This document shows, in pieces, positions 8,643-16,847 of a DNA stretch of 64,000 bases (its first letter is position 1; every line of letters starts with the position of its first letter). The stretch lies in the NCBI GenBank assembly GCA_040772225.1, contig JAXGYO010000002.1, positions 1,736,001 to 1,800,000 on the forward strand. Reading direction: 5' to 3'. A model generated the notes under the pieces. That model had not been told where the DNA came from, did not search any database, and worked only from the letters and a program-made list of their open reading frames with translations. The translations under genes and the position numbers were made by a program. This DNA comes from JAAYED01 sp040772225 (GTDB lineage: Bacteria; Chloroflexota; Anaerolineae; UBA1429).

Positions 8643-9806
8643 CTAACCTCCCCAGCCCGTAGCGAGCTGTGTGTCCGAGGTATCCTCGCCGGTGCGCCGG
8701 CCGCGGATGCGATAGATCACCCGCACGATCTCCGGAGCCGCCACGAGTATGAGTACCAGGGCCTGAACCACCTGGATGATCTCGCTGCGAACACCAGAGT
8801 CAAACTGCATTTTGGCAGCGCCGCCATACAGCGCGCCCATGAACACCGAGGACAACACGACGCCAAAGGGCTGCGTACCACCCAATAGGGCCACCGTGAT
8901 CCCCTCAAACCCGGAGCTGCCGGTAAACTCGGGGGCATAGCGATGGTACAGCCCAAGCGTCTCCACCGTACCGGCCAAGCCTGCCAGTCCTCCGGCGATG
9001 GCCATGGTGAGCACAATAGTCCAGTTGACCCGAATGCCAGCGTAACGCGCCGCACTGAGATTGGCACCAACCGTGCGCACTTCAAAGCCAAAGGTACTCT
9101 TGCGCAATATCCACCACACGATGACCGCCGCCACCAGCGCAACCACGAGGCCCCAATGGACATCGGTAAACACCCCGGGGAAGAATTCGGGCAGGATGGC
9201 TGTGGGCAGCACCTCCTTTGTCTGGGAGATACCCCGCACCGCTGCGACGGGATCTGATAGTGGCCCCGGTTGCTGTCCTTCAGTGCCGCCGGCGTAGATC
9301 AACCAGCTCACGAATAGCGAGGCAATATAGTTCAGCATGATGGTGGTGATCACCTCATGCGCCCCGCGCCATACCTTGAGCAACCCTGGGATCGCCCCCC
9401 AGAGAGCACCTCCGGCCAGGCCGGCCAGCAGCGCCAGAGGGAGATGGATGTATACGGGAAGCCCCTCCAGGCTGACCCCAACAGCAACCGAGGCGGCCGT
9501 ACCCATCAGATACTGCCCGGAGGCGCCGATGTTGAACAGGCCGGCCTTGAAGGCAAAAGCGACCGAAAGTCCGGTGAGGATAAATGGGGTCGCGGTACGC
9601 AGGGTCCGAGAGATCGCACCAACGCTACCAAATGCACCCTGCAGCAGGCCTGCATAGGCCGCAAGCGGGTTCTCCCCCGATAGGAGCATGATCACGGCGC
9701 CCACGGCAAAAGCCGTAAACAGGGCAAGCAAGGGCATCAGCAGGGGATGGGTGATTCGCGTGAACCAGCGGGAGCGGTCGTGTGGCTGATCGGCCGGGTC
9801 ACCCAT
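8643..9806 (-). CDS. ABC transporter permease, NupP/YufP-like
   Basis: A 387-residue permease with about ten hydrophobic segments. FKAGLFNIGASGQYLMG near residue 85 is the equivalent of the conserved INIG loop of the family. LNYIASLFVSWLIYAG near 165 is typical of the longer partner in two-permease BMP systems. The ATG follows a GGAG site. A 13-bp hairpin lies between this gene and the upstream binding-protein gene, a common device for making more binding protein than membrane components. Confidence 0.88.
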   Translation of the reverse strand: MGDPADQPHDRSRWFTRITHPLLMPLLALFTAFAVGAVIMLLSGENPLAAYAGLLQGAFGSVGAISRTLRTATPFILTGLSVAFAFKAGLFNIGASGQYLMGTAASVAVGVSLEGLPVYIHLPLALLAGLAGGALWGAIPGLLKVWRGAHEVITTIMLNYIASLFVSWLIYAGGTEGQQPGPLSDPVAAVRGISQTKEVLPTAILPEFFPGVFTDVHWGLVVALVAAVIVWWILRKSTFGFEVRTVGANLSAARYAGIRVNWTIVLTMAIAGGLAGLAGTVETLGLYHRYAPEFTGSSGFEGITVALLGGTQPFGVVLSSVFMGALYGGAAKMQFDSGVRSEIIQVVQALVLILVAAPEIVRVIYRIRGRRTGEDTSDTQLATGWGG

Positions 9807-9897
9807 GGCAACTCCAGTCTACTTGAAACATCCATACGCATCGAGGCGGCAACGCTGCAGAGCATCCCGGACCTCGAGCCGGGTAAGGAATAGACAT

Positions 9898-9926
9898 ACA
9901 ATGGGGAGGCTTAGCCTCCCCATTGT
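9898..9926 (-). terminator. Intercistronic hairpin between the BMP lipoprotein and permease genes
   Basis: A perfect 13-bp inverted repeat with a 3-nt loop (9898-9910 and 9914-9926). It lies 11 nt after the stop of the binding-protein gene. No U-tract follows on the minus strand, so it probably causes partial termination or protects the upstream mRNA 3' end. Confidence 0.6.
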
Positions 9927-9937
9927 GTTGAGCCGAT

Positions 9938-10951
9938 CTATTGGCCGTATCCGGTGCTGATCGAACCGTCAGCGAGGCCGGCTGCGATCTCTTCGAGTTC
10001 ACTCTTGAGCTCAGCCGGAAGCTGATCCTCAAAGTCATGGTACGGTGCCAGCCCGGCATCACCAAAGACCTGGCCGCCTTCAAAAGAACCGTCGGCAGCG
10101 GCAAGGATCAGGTCTCTGACGCCAGAGCGCACGGACTTGATCGCGCTTGTGACCAGGCAAGGATGAGCCCCGGGGAGAGTCTCCCACTGGTCGGTGTCCA
10201 CACCGATGCAATAAAGGCCCTCATGCGTGGCTGTCTCCTCAAGCGCACCGTTGCCTGTCTGGCCGCCGGCGGCGAACACTACATCAGCGCCTCCGTCGAT
10301 AGCCTGCGCAGCCGTCGCGGCGCCCCACTCGGGGTCCGTAAAGGCCTGAGCGATCTCACCCGGGTGGTAAGCAGAGATGATGTTGATGTCGGGCTTGACC
10401 GACCTGGCACCAGCCTCGTAGCCCTCACGGAAGGCCACCACAGCCGGAATCAAGTCTGTCCCAAAGACGCCGCCGATGGTGCCTGACGTGGTCAGATTGG
10501 CCGCCAGCACACCGGCCAGATAGCCAGCATGATCCTCATGGAATACCAGGCCAGCCACATTCGGGACGGTCTCAGCCTGGAACTGATCCACACCGATGAA
10601 CATCGTGTCCGGGTACTCGGCAGCCATCTGCAACGTGGCATCGCCCAGTGCATAACCCACCGTAACGATCACATCGTAGCCCTCATCGGTAAATTGACGG
10701 ATGTTGTCAAGATAGTCGGTCGCAGCCTTGGTTTCGATGTATTTGGCCTCGACACCCAGCTCTGCCGCCGCATCCTGGACACCTTCCCAGGCAGACTGGT
10801 TAAAGGTGCGGTCATTGACGCGCCCCACGTCCGTCACGAGACCTATCTTGAAGTCTTCCCCTCCAGAGGCACCCTCACCCCCCGCGCAGCCCGTGGCCAG
10901 CATGGCCACGACCAGCATTATGGCCAATAACGATACAAAGGTCCTGTGCAT
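9938..10951 (-). CDS. BMP-family substrate-binding lipoprotein
   Basis: A 337-residue lipoprotein. Residues 1-25 form a lipoprotein signal peptide ending in the lipobox LATGC, so the mature protein is anchored by Cys22. The Bmp domain follows, with GLVTDVGRVNDRTFNQSAW (the usual DxGxxxDxxFNQ signature) near residue 37 and the ligand-loop region VVFAAGGQTGNGALE near 225. It would capture nucleosides or related ligands outside the cell for the adjacent importer. The start at 10951 has GGAGGAG eight bases upstream and is preferred over the ATG at 10966. Confidence 0.9.
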   Translation of the reverse strand: MHRTFVSLLAIMLVVAMLATGCAGGEGASGGEDFKIGLVTDVGRVNDRTFNQSAWEGVQDAAAELGVEAKYIETKAATDYLDNIRQFTDEGYDVIVTVGYALGDATLQMAAEYPDTMFIGVDQFQAETVPNVAGLVFHEDHAGYLAGVLAANLTTSGTIGGVFGTDLIPAVVAFREGYEAGARSVKPDINIISAYHPGEIAQAFTDPEWGAATAAQAIDGGADVVFAAGGQTGNGALEETATHEGLYCIGVDTDQWETLPGAHPCLVTSAIKSVRSGVRDLILAAADGSFEGGQVFGDAGLAPYHDFEDQLPAELKSELEEIAAGLADGSISTGYGQ

Positions 10952-10993
10952 CTTTCTCTCCTCCATGCTTCATCTCTACCAGAGTCCCTGGCA

Positions 10994-11028
10994 CGCCAAT
11001 GCCACCTTACCCATCGGGTGACCTGGCG
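10994..11028 (-). promoter_or_regulatory. Hairpin in the leader of the BMP operon
   Basis: CGCCA (10994-10998) pairs with TGGCG (11024-11028), and an inner CACC (11003-11006) pairs with GGTG (11017-11020). It lies about 45 nt upstream of the lipoprotein start. It could be part of an untranslated leader; no known riboswitch is recognised. No convincing promoter was identified between this element and the tRNA terminator. Confidence 0.3.
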
Positions 11029-11163
11029 AGTGAAGATTAGCACGGGCAGCCAGAGTCTGCAAGCAGCAGCCCGCTCCCTGCACCCGCTCGGAAGACACCG
11101 TGCAAGCCAGGAGACCATTGAACGTCGGAGACAACTGGATGTGCCTGGGGCCGAAAACGCAAA

Positions 11164-11192
11164 TGACCGCCACCCCAAAGGGACGACGGTCA
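11164..11192 (-). terminator. Terminator of the tRNA-Leu gene
   Basis: Thirteen base pairs, including G-U pairs, close a 3-nt loop (11164-11176 with 11180-11192). On the minus strand the stem is followed by TTTGCGTTTT. It starts 15 nt after the tRNA 3' end and separates it from the BMP operon. Confidence 0.75.
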
Positions 11193-11207
11193 CATGACTG
11201 GCATTTG

Positions 11208-11291
11208 TGCCCCTGACTGGACTCGAACCAGTACGCCCTAAACGAGCACAGGCCCTCAACCTGCTGCGTATGCCAATTCCGCCACAGGGGC
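11208..11291 (-). tRNA. tRNA-Leu (anticodon GAG)
   Basis: An 84-nt class II tRNA. The acceptor stem GCCCCTG/CAGGGGC, the D arm, the anticodon stem GCAGG/CCTGT with loop TTGAGGG (anticodon GAG), a long variable arm, and a T arm with TTCGAGT can all be drawn. The discriminator is A, as in leucine tRNAs, and CCA is not encoded. It reads CUC and CUU codons. It has its own near-consensus promoter and terminator. Confidence 0.95.
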
Positions 11292-11300
11292 TCAATCGCG

Positions 11301-11328
11301 AGTATAGCCCATAGCCTGCAGTTGTCAA
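11301..11328 (-). promoter_or_regulatory. Sigma-70-type promoter of tRNA-Leu
   Basis: On the minus strand TTGACA (11328-11323), a 16-nt spacer and TATACT (11306-11301) are placed so that transcription would start close to the tRNA 5' end at 11291. The -35 box overlaps that of the divergent plsX promoter. Confidence 0.75.
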
Positions 11329-11351
11329 CTCGGCAGCGCACAGGGTACAAT
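11322..11351 (+). promoter_or_regulatory. Candidate plsX promoter, overlapping the tRNA-Leu promoter
   Basis: TTGTCA (11322-11327), an 18-nt spacer and TACAAT (11346-11351). The -35 hexamer shares bases with the TTGACA of the divergent tRNA promoter, so polymerase cannot occupy both at once. Confidence 0.6.
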
Positions 11352-11395
11352 TGCGGCCAGCAACGCGACAGTCAGTTCACCCCCGGGAGGCTCAT

Positions 11396-12433
11396 ATGCG
11401 TATTGCTCTGGATGCGATGGGAAGTGACCATGCTCCCGCGGTGGATGTACGCGGCGGTGTGCGTGCGGCGCGCCGCTTTGGGCACGAGATCATCCTGGTT
11501 GGCCGTGAAACCGAGATTCGCGAGATTTTGGCCGCGGAGGATGTGTCGGGCCTGGCCCTCTCGGTAGTCAATGCCTCCGAGGTTGTAGAGATGGGCGAGC
11601 ATCCTGCGCAGGCCGTGCGCGCCAAAAAGGATGCCTCCATCGTCGTGGCCATGAGCCTCCTGCGCGAGGGCAAGGCCGACGCCGTGGTCTCCGCCGGAAA
11701 CTCGGGCGGCGTCCTGGCTGCCTCGCTGGCCAGTGCCGGGCGCATTGGGCGCATCGCGGGCGTGCAAAGGCCAGCTATCTCGACAATCTTGCCCACCATC
11801 GACGGCCACGTGTTCATGCTGGACATTGGCGCCAATACCGACTGCAAGCCCGAGTGGCTGATGCAGTTTGCGATCATGGGCTCTGCGTACGCCCAGCACA
11901 TCATGGGCATCCCGAGTCCGCGAATTGCGCTGCTCTCCAACGGCGAGGAAAAGACAAAGGGAAGCACCCTGGTTCAAGAGACCTATGGGCTGCTGGAGCG
12001 TAACTGCCCGGATCTGAATGTCGTGGGTAACGCCGAGGGCAAGGATATCCTGCGGGGGATCGCCGATGTCATTGTGACGGATGGCTTTACCGGGAACGTC
12101 GCGCTCAAGACCGCGGAGGGTACCGCGAGCATGCTGCTGAGGGTGTTGAGCCAGGAGATCAAGTCACGGCCGGTGGCCGTGCTGGGCGCGCTCCTGGCAA
12201 AGCCTGCGTTCAACGCCGTTCGCAAGCGATTGGATTTCCGCGAGTATGGCGGCGGCGTGCTTCTGGGTGTCGATGGCGTCGTTGTGATCGCCCATGGTCG
12301 CTCCGACGAACTTGCGATAGAGAATGCGATGGGTGTGGCCATTGCTGCTCGCGAAGGGGAGATTGTCCGGGTGATCGAACAGCGCGTGGCCGCCATGAAA
12401 GAATCCGCGTCGCAGGAGAGCAAGGCCGTCTAG
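11396..12433 (+). CDS. plsX: Phosphate acyltransferase PlsX
   Basis: PlsX converts acyl-ACP to acyl-phosphate, the donor for PlsY in phospholipid synthesis; it is a peripheral membrane enzyme. The 345-residue length and the MRIALDAMGSDHAP start are typical. SAGNSGGVLAASL near residue 96, LDIGANTDCKPEWL near 143 and DGFTGNVALKTAEG near 230 match family blocks. The ATG at 11396 has GGGAGG five bases upstream; an in-frame ATG 45 nt earlier lacks a ribosome site. The usual partners fabD and fabH are not nearby. Downstream are a NERD-like membrane protein and a GT39 glycosyltransferase on the same strand. Confidence 0.95.
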   Translation: MRIALDAMGSDHAPAVDVRGGVRAARRFGHEIILVGRETEIREILAAEDVSGLALSVVNASEVVEMGEHPAQAVRAKKDASIVVAMSLLREGKADAVVSAGNSGGVLAASLASAGRIGRIAGVQRPAISTILPTIDGHVFMLDIGANTDCKPEWLMQFAIMGSAYAQHIMGIPSPRIALLSNGEEKTKGSTLVQETYGLLERNCPDLNVVGNAEGKDILRGIADVIVTDGFTGNVALKTAEGTASMLLRVLSQEIKSRPVAVLGALLAKPAFNAVRKRLDFREYGGGVLLGVDGVVVIAHGRSDELAIENAMGVAIAAREGEIVRVIEQRVAAMKESASQESKAV

Positions 12434-12472
12434 CGACCGTCATTCGTTCTAGCCAACAGACTGAGGTTATGC

Positions 12473-13165
12473 ATGCAAGCTTTCGCCAATGACGCCTTTC
12501 TGGACAAGCGCCGCAAATACGCCAAGTGGGGCAACTATATTGGGCTGGGCGCCCTCTTTATCGGGCTTTTTACCGCCGCGCGGTCGCCTGTGCTGTCGTC
12601 GTCCCTGCTTCTGGTCGGCGTTCTCGGAGCATCGGTCGGCGCCTATATGGCCAACAGGTATGTACGCGAGCCGCGCCCCGATCAACTGCTTGCGCGCGCA
12701 CTCGATGGTTTGGACAAGCGGTACACGCTGCTCAGCTACTATCTTCCCTCCGACCAGGTCGTGTTCTCCCATCGCGGCTTTACGGTGCTGGTGACACGCG
12801 CTCAGCAGGGAGAGATCACCTACGCCGATGGGCGCTGGGATCACCAGATGCGCCATCGCAGGATCAAGCAGCTATTCGGCGAACCGGCGATCTCCACACC
12901 TGAAAAGGACCTGGGGCTGGAGGTACGAGACGTGGAGAGATGGGTGTCGTCACTGGGCCTGAGCGATCAGGTCCCCGTAAATGGGGTCATTGTCTTTACC
13001 GGTGAGGACGTACAACTCGATATCCAGGATCCAGATTTTCCCGCAGTTACCCTCGAGAACCTGGCGGCATACTTCCGAGATAGCACGAGGGACCAAACCC
13101 TCCTCACCACCAGCCAGCGTCGCGAGATCGAGAGCAAACTTGATGCACTGGTCGGCAGGGTCTGA
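12473..13165 (+). CDS. NERD-domain-like membrane protein
   Basis: A 230-residue protein. A cytoplasmic start is followed by two hydrophobic stretches at about 22-36 and 41-56, then a soluble region of about 150 residues. The stretch YYLPSDQVVFSHRGFTVLVT near 88 and GEITYADGRWDH resemble the beta core of nuclease-related (NERD) domains, in which a strand after a visible-to-all Gly carries the function VLVTK. The usual Lys after that strand appears replaced (VTRAQQG), so nuclease activity is doubtful. Similar short proteins with N-terminal membrane pairs are known in Chloroflexota, but no role is established. It overlaps the following glycosyltransferase gene by 23 nt. Confidence 0.55.
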   Translation: MQAFANDAFLDKRRKYAKWGNYIGLGALFIGLFTAARSPVLSSSLLLVGVLGASVGAYMANRYVREPRPDQLLARALDGLDKRYTLLSYYLPSDQVVFSHRGFTVLVTRAQQGEITYADGRWDHQMRHRRIKQLFGEPAISTPEKDLGLEVRDVERWVSSLGLSDQVPVNGVIVFTGEDVQLDIQDPDFPAVTLENLAAYFRDSTRDQTLLTTSQRREIESKLDALVGRV

Positions 13166-15527
13166 GTCGTACGGGCGCCTCGCCCGGCGCGCCGCGTTGC
13201 CGGGCATACTGCTGATCGCCCTCGCACTGCGCCTGTACCGGCTGGGGGACGCGAACCTCTGGTGGGACGAAGCCCTGGCTGTGTGGGCCGTGCGCAAAGG
13301 CCTGGGCGGTGTCACGCTCTGGACCGCTTCGGACGTCCACCCCCCGCTCTTTTTCTGGTCCCTCTGGGCCTGGGTGCAGGCCTTTGGGGAATCCGAGTTC
13401 GCCCTGCGATTGCTTCCGGCGCTCTTTGGCGTGTTCACTGTGGCAGTCGTGTACCTGCTTGGGCGCCTGGTAGGTGGCGAGCTCACCGGCCTCCTCGCCT
13501 CGCTCCTCACAGCCCTGAGCCGGTTTCACGTGTGGTGGTCGCAGGAACTGCGCATGTATGTTCTGGCGGGGCTGCTGGGGACCCTCTCCCTGTACCTGTT
13601 CCTCCGCTGGCTGCGCACCATGCGCTCCGATGCACCGGAGGCAACCAGACCAGCCGGTAACCGCCTGCTGACGGCCTGTTCTCTGGCCACACTTGGCGCC
13701 CTGTACACCATCTTTCTCAGCGGGGCCTGGGTGCTGGTGGAGAACCTCGTCGTGGTCTATATCCTGGTGGCGTTCAAGGGCTATCGCCGCCGCGAAGTGC
13801 TGCTGCGATGGGTCATCTCACAGGTCGCCATTGCAGCCATATTGGCGCTGTGGCTCTGGCTCTCCTGGGGACGGATGACGACCTGGTCCGTGTCTGAACC
13901 CGTGTCCCCGGCCTTTGTTGCGCGACTTTATGCCATCCTGTTGACCTCCGGCGCGTCAGTGGATATCGATCGCTACCTCTGGACCACAATCCTGCCCCTG
14001 CTCACGTTGGTCGCCGGCCTGGTCATCCTCATACGGCAGACCATTCAAACCCGAGATTCTGACAGCGCAGGGGCGATGGCAACCCTTTCTCTGGCAGTGC
14101 TCCTTCCTCCGTCCATCGTATATCTATCCACCCTGCCGCGCAGCCTCTTTTACACACCACACATCGAGGCCCGCTACCTGATGCCCTTTGCGCCCGCCTT
14201 CTGGGTGCTCCTGGCCTGGAGTGTGGTAGCCATTGCTCGTCGTTGGCGAGTGGCAGGCGGAGCCATCGCCCTGGGGATCCTCGCATCCTGGCTGGCCGTC
14301 CTCCCTGGCCACTATGCGGACCGCATTCTGCGCGACGATTACCAGACAATGGTCCGTGCCATTACCAGTCAGTCAGAGCCAGGAGATGTCGTTCTGCTGG
14401 ACTCTAGCAGCCGCTACCCTCTGTTCCTGTACCAGTACGAACAGCTGGCAACAGAGGGGCGGCCTCCCTTCCGTACCGTTCCCCAAACGGGCCCGTCCCT
14501 GTCTGAGCAGGACGTGGCCTCCTGGCTAGAGGAGAACGCCGGCCAGTACAACCGCATCTGGCTGGCCGAAGTGGATGTGAATCTCTCGGATCCCGGCAGG
14601 ATCCTCAGAAAGGCGCTGGATGAGGCCTACGGCCTGGACTGGGCCGAGGGCTATGGGCACAACACATTGCTGCTGTTCGCGCCCGGCCAGGAGAGCCCAG
14701 GTCTCGCAGAGACCTATACCCCTGAACGTGAGAGCGAGCTCCGTGCAAGCGAGATGGGATTGCGCGGATGGGAGCTGATGGTCGATCGATTCGTCATGGA
14801 TGAGCCGATCTGGGTGAGCCTCTACTGGGATCAGCCCCCGGCATCACCTTGCTTCCTGCAGATGCTCAATGCAGCGGACCTCGTCGTCGCCAGCCGTTCC
14901 GTGGGGCACCCGGAAGCGTTCCCGGGACGCGAGCGCATCGCGCTGCCGGTCACAGCGGCGCTGCCGCAGGGCGAGTACCGGCTTAGAATGGCTGGCCCCA
15001 ACGAGTCGTACACTGATCTGCGCACGGTGCGCATCGAAGGCACCCCGAAACTCGCCATGCCCGCCGGACCTGCGGTGGCCACCGAAGCCACGGTCGGAGA
15101 CGCCATCGTACTCACCGGCTATACCCTACTGGACGCCTTCGCAGATGGACCACTGACGGCACATCCTGGAAAAAGTGTCGTGCTGGATCTCTACTGGCGC
15201 GCGACAGGGAACCCCGAACGGGATTGGACCGTGTTCACGCACCTGATCGGCGAGGCCTTCAACCCGGCCACGTCCGGCCCGGTGTGGGGTCAGCAAGATG
15301 GCATGCCCGGCGGCGGCCAGTGGCCCACGTCAACCTGGCGCGCCGGAGAGGCCGGCGTCGATCGCTACATCATCTCGATCGATCCACAGGCGCCACCGGG
15401 GGACTATACGCTGTCCTTTGGTATGTACGATGGCAGCACGGGTGAGCGGGCTGAGATTCGTTCGGCGGGGGGACTGAAGGCAGATCAGCTAACAGTTGGG
15501 ACGACGATACAAGTCGTAGCGCCTTAG
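13143..15527 (+). CDS. GT39-family (dolichyl-phosphate mannosyltransferase-like) integral membrane glycosyltransferase
   Basis: A 794-residue protein. The N-terminal half has about eleven hydrophobic helices. LWWDEALAVW near residue 43 carries the acidic pair of the first outside loop, and DVHPPLFFW near 67 is also typical of the PMT/ArnT superfamily. These enzymes move a sugar from a polyprenyl-phosphate donor to proteins or lipids outside the membrane. The C-terminal part from about 540 is a large extracytoplasmic region with two beta-rich modules of unknown role. The ATG at 13143 lies inside the upstream gene and fits translational coupling; an upstream in-frame start would add 54 residues unlike the family. 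The stop overlaps that of the convergent HNH gene by 4 nt. Confidence 0.82.
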   Translation: MHWSAGSESYGRLARRAALPGILLIALALRLYRLGDANLWWDEALAVWAVRKGLGGVTLWTASDVHPPLFFWSLWAWVQAFGESEFALRLLPALFGVFTVAVVYLLGRLVGGELTGLLASLLTALSRFHVWWSQELRMYVLAGLLGTLSLYLFLRWLRTMRSDAPEATRPAGNRLLTACSLATLGALYTIFLSGAWVLVENLVVVYILVAFKGYRRREVLLRWVISQVAIAAILALWLWLSWGRMTTWSVSEPVSPAFVARLYAILLTSGASVDIDRYLWTTILPLLTLVAGLVILIRQTIQTRDSDSAGAMATLSLAVLLPPSIVYLSTLPRSLFYTPHIEARYLMPFAPAFWVLLAWSVVAIARRWRVAGGAIALGILASWLAVLPGHYADRILRDDYQTMVRAITSQSEPGDVVLLDSSSRYPLFLYQYEQLATEGRPPFRTVPQTGPSLSEQDVASWLEENAGQYNRIWLAEVDVNLSDPGRILRKALDEAYGLDWAEGYGHNTLLLFAPGQESPGLAETYTPERESELRASEMGLRGWELMVDRFVMDEPIWVSLYWDQPPASPCFLQMLNAADLVVASRSVGHPEAFPGRERIALPVTAALPQGEYRLRMAGPNESYTDLRTVRIEGTPKLAMPAGPAVATEATVGDAIVLTGYTLLDAFADGPLTAHPGKSVVLDLYWRATGNPERDWTVFTHLIGEAFNPATSGPVWGQQDGMPGGGQWPTSTWRAGEAGVDRYIISIDPQAPPGDYTLSFGMYDGSTGERAEIRSAGGLKADQLTVGTTIQVVAP

Positions 15528-16057
15528 CTCACGGCACTGTCCGCGTACTGCGCGGTCACATCGATGTACTTGATCCAGGACTCGTGTACTGGTGCGTGAG
15601 CCAGGAGCACGACTGCGCAGTACATGGGCCGGTAAGGGGCGCGTCGCAGAGGCATATTCGCCTCCTCAGGGGTACGGCTCCCCTTACGGGTGTTGCAGCG
15701 CTGGCAGGCGCAGACCACATTCTCCCAGGTCGTGGTTCCGCCCCGTATCCGTGGCAGGACGTGGTCGACCGTCGCTTCAGATCGGGAGGGACGCTGGCCG
15801 CAATACTGGCAGGTGTAGTTATCGCGCATAAAGACGGCGCGCCGTGTCAGAGGAACGCCCGTCTGCCTGGGGACGTGCACAAAGTGGACCAGCCTGATCA
15901 CGAGTGGCACGGGCAACGACAGTGTCTCGGCACGGAGACGGCCCTCCGCGGCCTCCACGACTTCGGCCTTGTCCTTGAGCAAGAGTACGACCGCACGTCG
16001 CAGACTGACGACACTCAACGGCTCATAGGTAGCATTCAGGACGAGTACGGCACTCAT
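15524..16057 (-). CDS. HNH endonuclease family protein
   Basis: A 177-residue protein. The N-terminal half (VLVLNATYEPLSVVSLRRA) is typical of a widespread HNH subfamily of about 170-190 residues. The zinc-binding HNH core runs from CQYCGQ (near residue 84) through VDHVLPRIRGG to CACQRCNTRKG. Metal cysteines and the catalytic His in DHV are intact. It is probably a housekeeping or phage-derived DNA nuclease of unknown target. The ATG at 16057 follows AAGGGACAGGC and is preferred to one 33 nt upstream. It is a single gene, convergent with the glycosyltransferase and divergent from the next gene. Confidence 0.85.
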   Translation of the reverse strand: MSAVLVLNATYEPLSVVSLRRAVVLLLKDKAEVVEAAEGRLRAETLSLPVPLVIRLVHFVHVPRQTGVPLTRRAVFMRDNYTCQYCGQRPSRSEATVDHVLPRIRGGTTTWENVVCACQRCNTRKGSRTPEEANMPLRRAPYRPMYCAVVLLAHAPVHESWIKYIDVTAQYADSAVS

Positions 16058-16191
16058 GCCTGTCCCTTTCGTACTGCCTCTTGTCCCCAATTGAGCGGCA
16101 GTGTACTATGGCACAGCACGGGCGTCAACCAATAATCGGTAGAGTGAGGCGCTAGCCCACTTGAATGGTCGCAGAAAGGGAACGGTCAAGT

Positions 16192-16830
16192 ATGGAGAGC
16201 CCTCGGGCCAGCCAGCATGCGCTGCTGGAGATGCTTTGGCGCGAACGCATGCATACCGACCCGCAGGCCATAGAGCTGGCCCCGGTGCCAGTGCGACAGG
16301 CCTTTGGGTCCATCTGGGAGCCCGCAGAGCGGATACGCGGCTATCTGGAGCGCCTGCCTGCTGGTTTGCTCTCACTCTGGCTTGAACGGCCTCGCGGCCA
16401 CCTGGTCTTTACGCACCTGCCCTCAGGATACCATCCAGGCCTGTACACCTGGAGGGGGCGGGAGTTTGAGGGCGTCTGCACCATTTGCACCGCCGATCTG
16501 GCACAGCAACCCTGCACGGCCCTCGTGGCGGTCGGCGATCTGATCGACCATTTGCTGGGAAGCGGCCTGGAGACGGACGGCGCCTGGCTCGCCGACGGCC
16601 TGGGATTAACAGAGGGCCTCAGAGAACTCGCACCTCGTCTGGCCAGGCTGCGTGTGCTCGGGTACGCGACTCCACACGACATCACGGACACGCCACGCAG
16701 CTATTTCTCTCGCGCCTTTGCGCTCTACCTCACCGACTCGGCCGGGCTCAACGTCACGGACCCGCTCGCCTACCGATTCTTTCACCACGCGCTGCTCTCA
16801 GACGCGTGGTGGAGAGGTATGCCCGGGTAG
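16192..16830 (+). CDS. Protein of unknown function (212 aa)
   Basis: No family is recognised. The protein is soluble, has no signal peptide or membrane segment, and contains four Cys residues, two in the pair CTIC near residue 98. Coding quality (third-position GC) matches the neighbours, and no genuine gene overlaps it, so I regard it as real. An ATG 27 nt upstream is an alternative start; the one chosen lies 11 nt after AAAGGG. It ends 17 nt before the stop of convergent rimO. The C-terminal portion near YFSRAFALYL may form helices. Confidence 0.6.
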   Translation: MESPRASQHALLEMLWRERMHTDPQAIELAPVPVRQAFGSIWEPAERIRGYLERLPAGLLSLWLERPRGHLVFTHLPSGYHPGLYTWRGREFEGVCTICTADLAQQPCTALVAVGDLIDHLLGSGLETDGAWLADGLGLTEGLRELAPRLARLRVLGYATPHDITDTPRSYFSRAFALYLTDSAGLNVTDPLAYRFFHHALLSDAWWRGMPG

Positions 16831-16847
16831 ACCCAGGCCCGCTCAAC

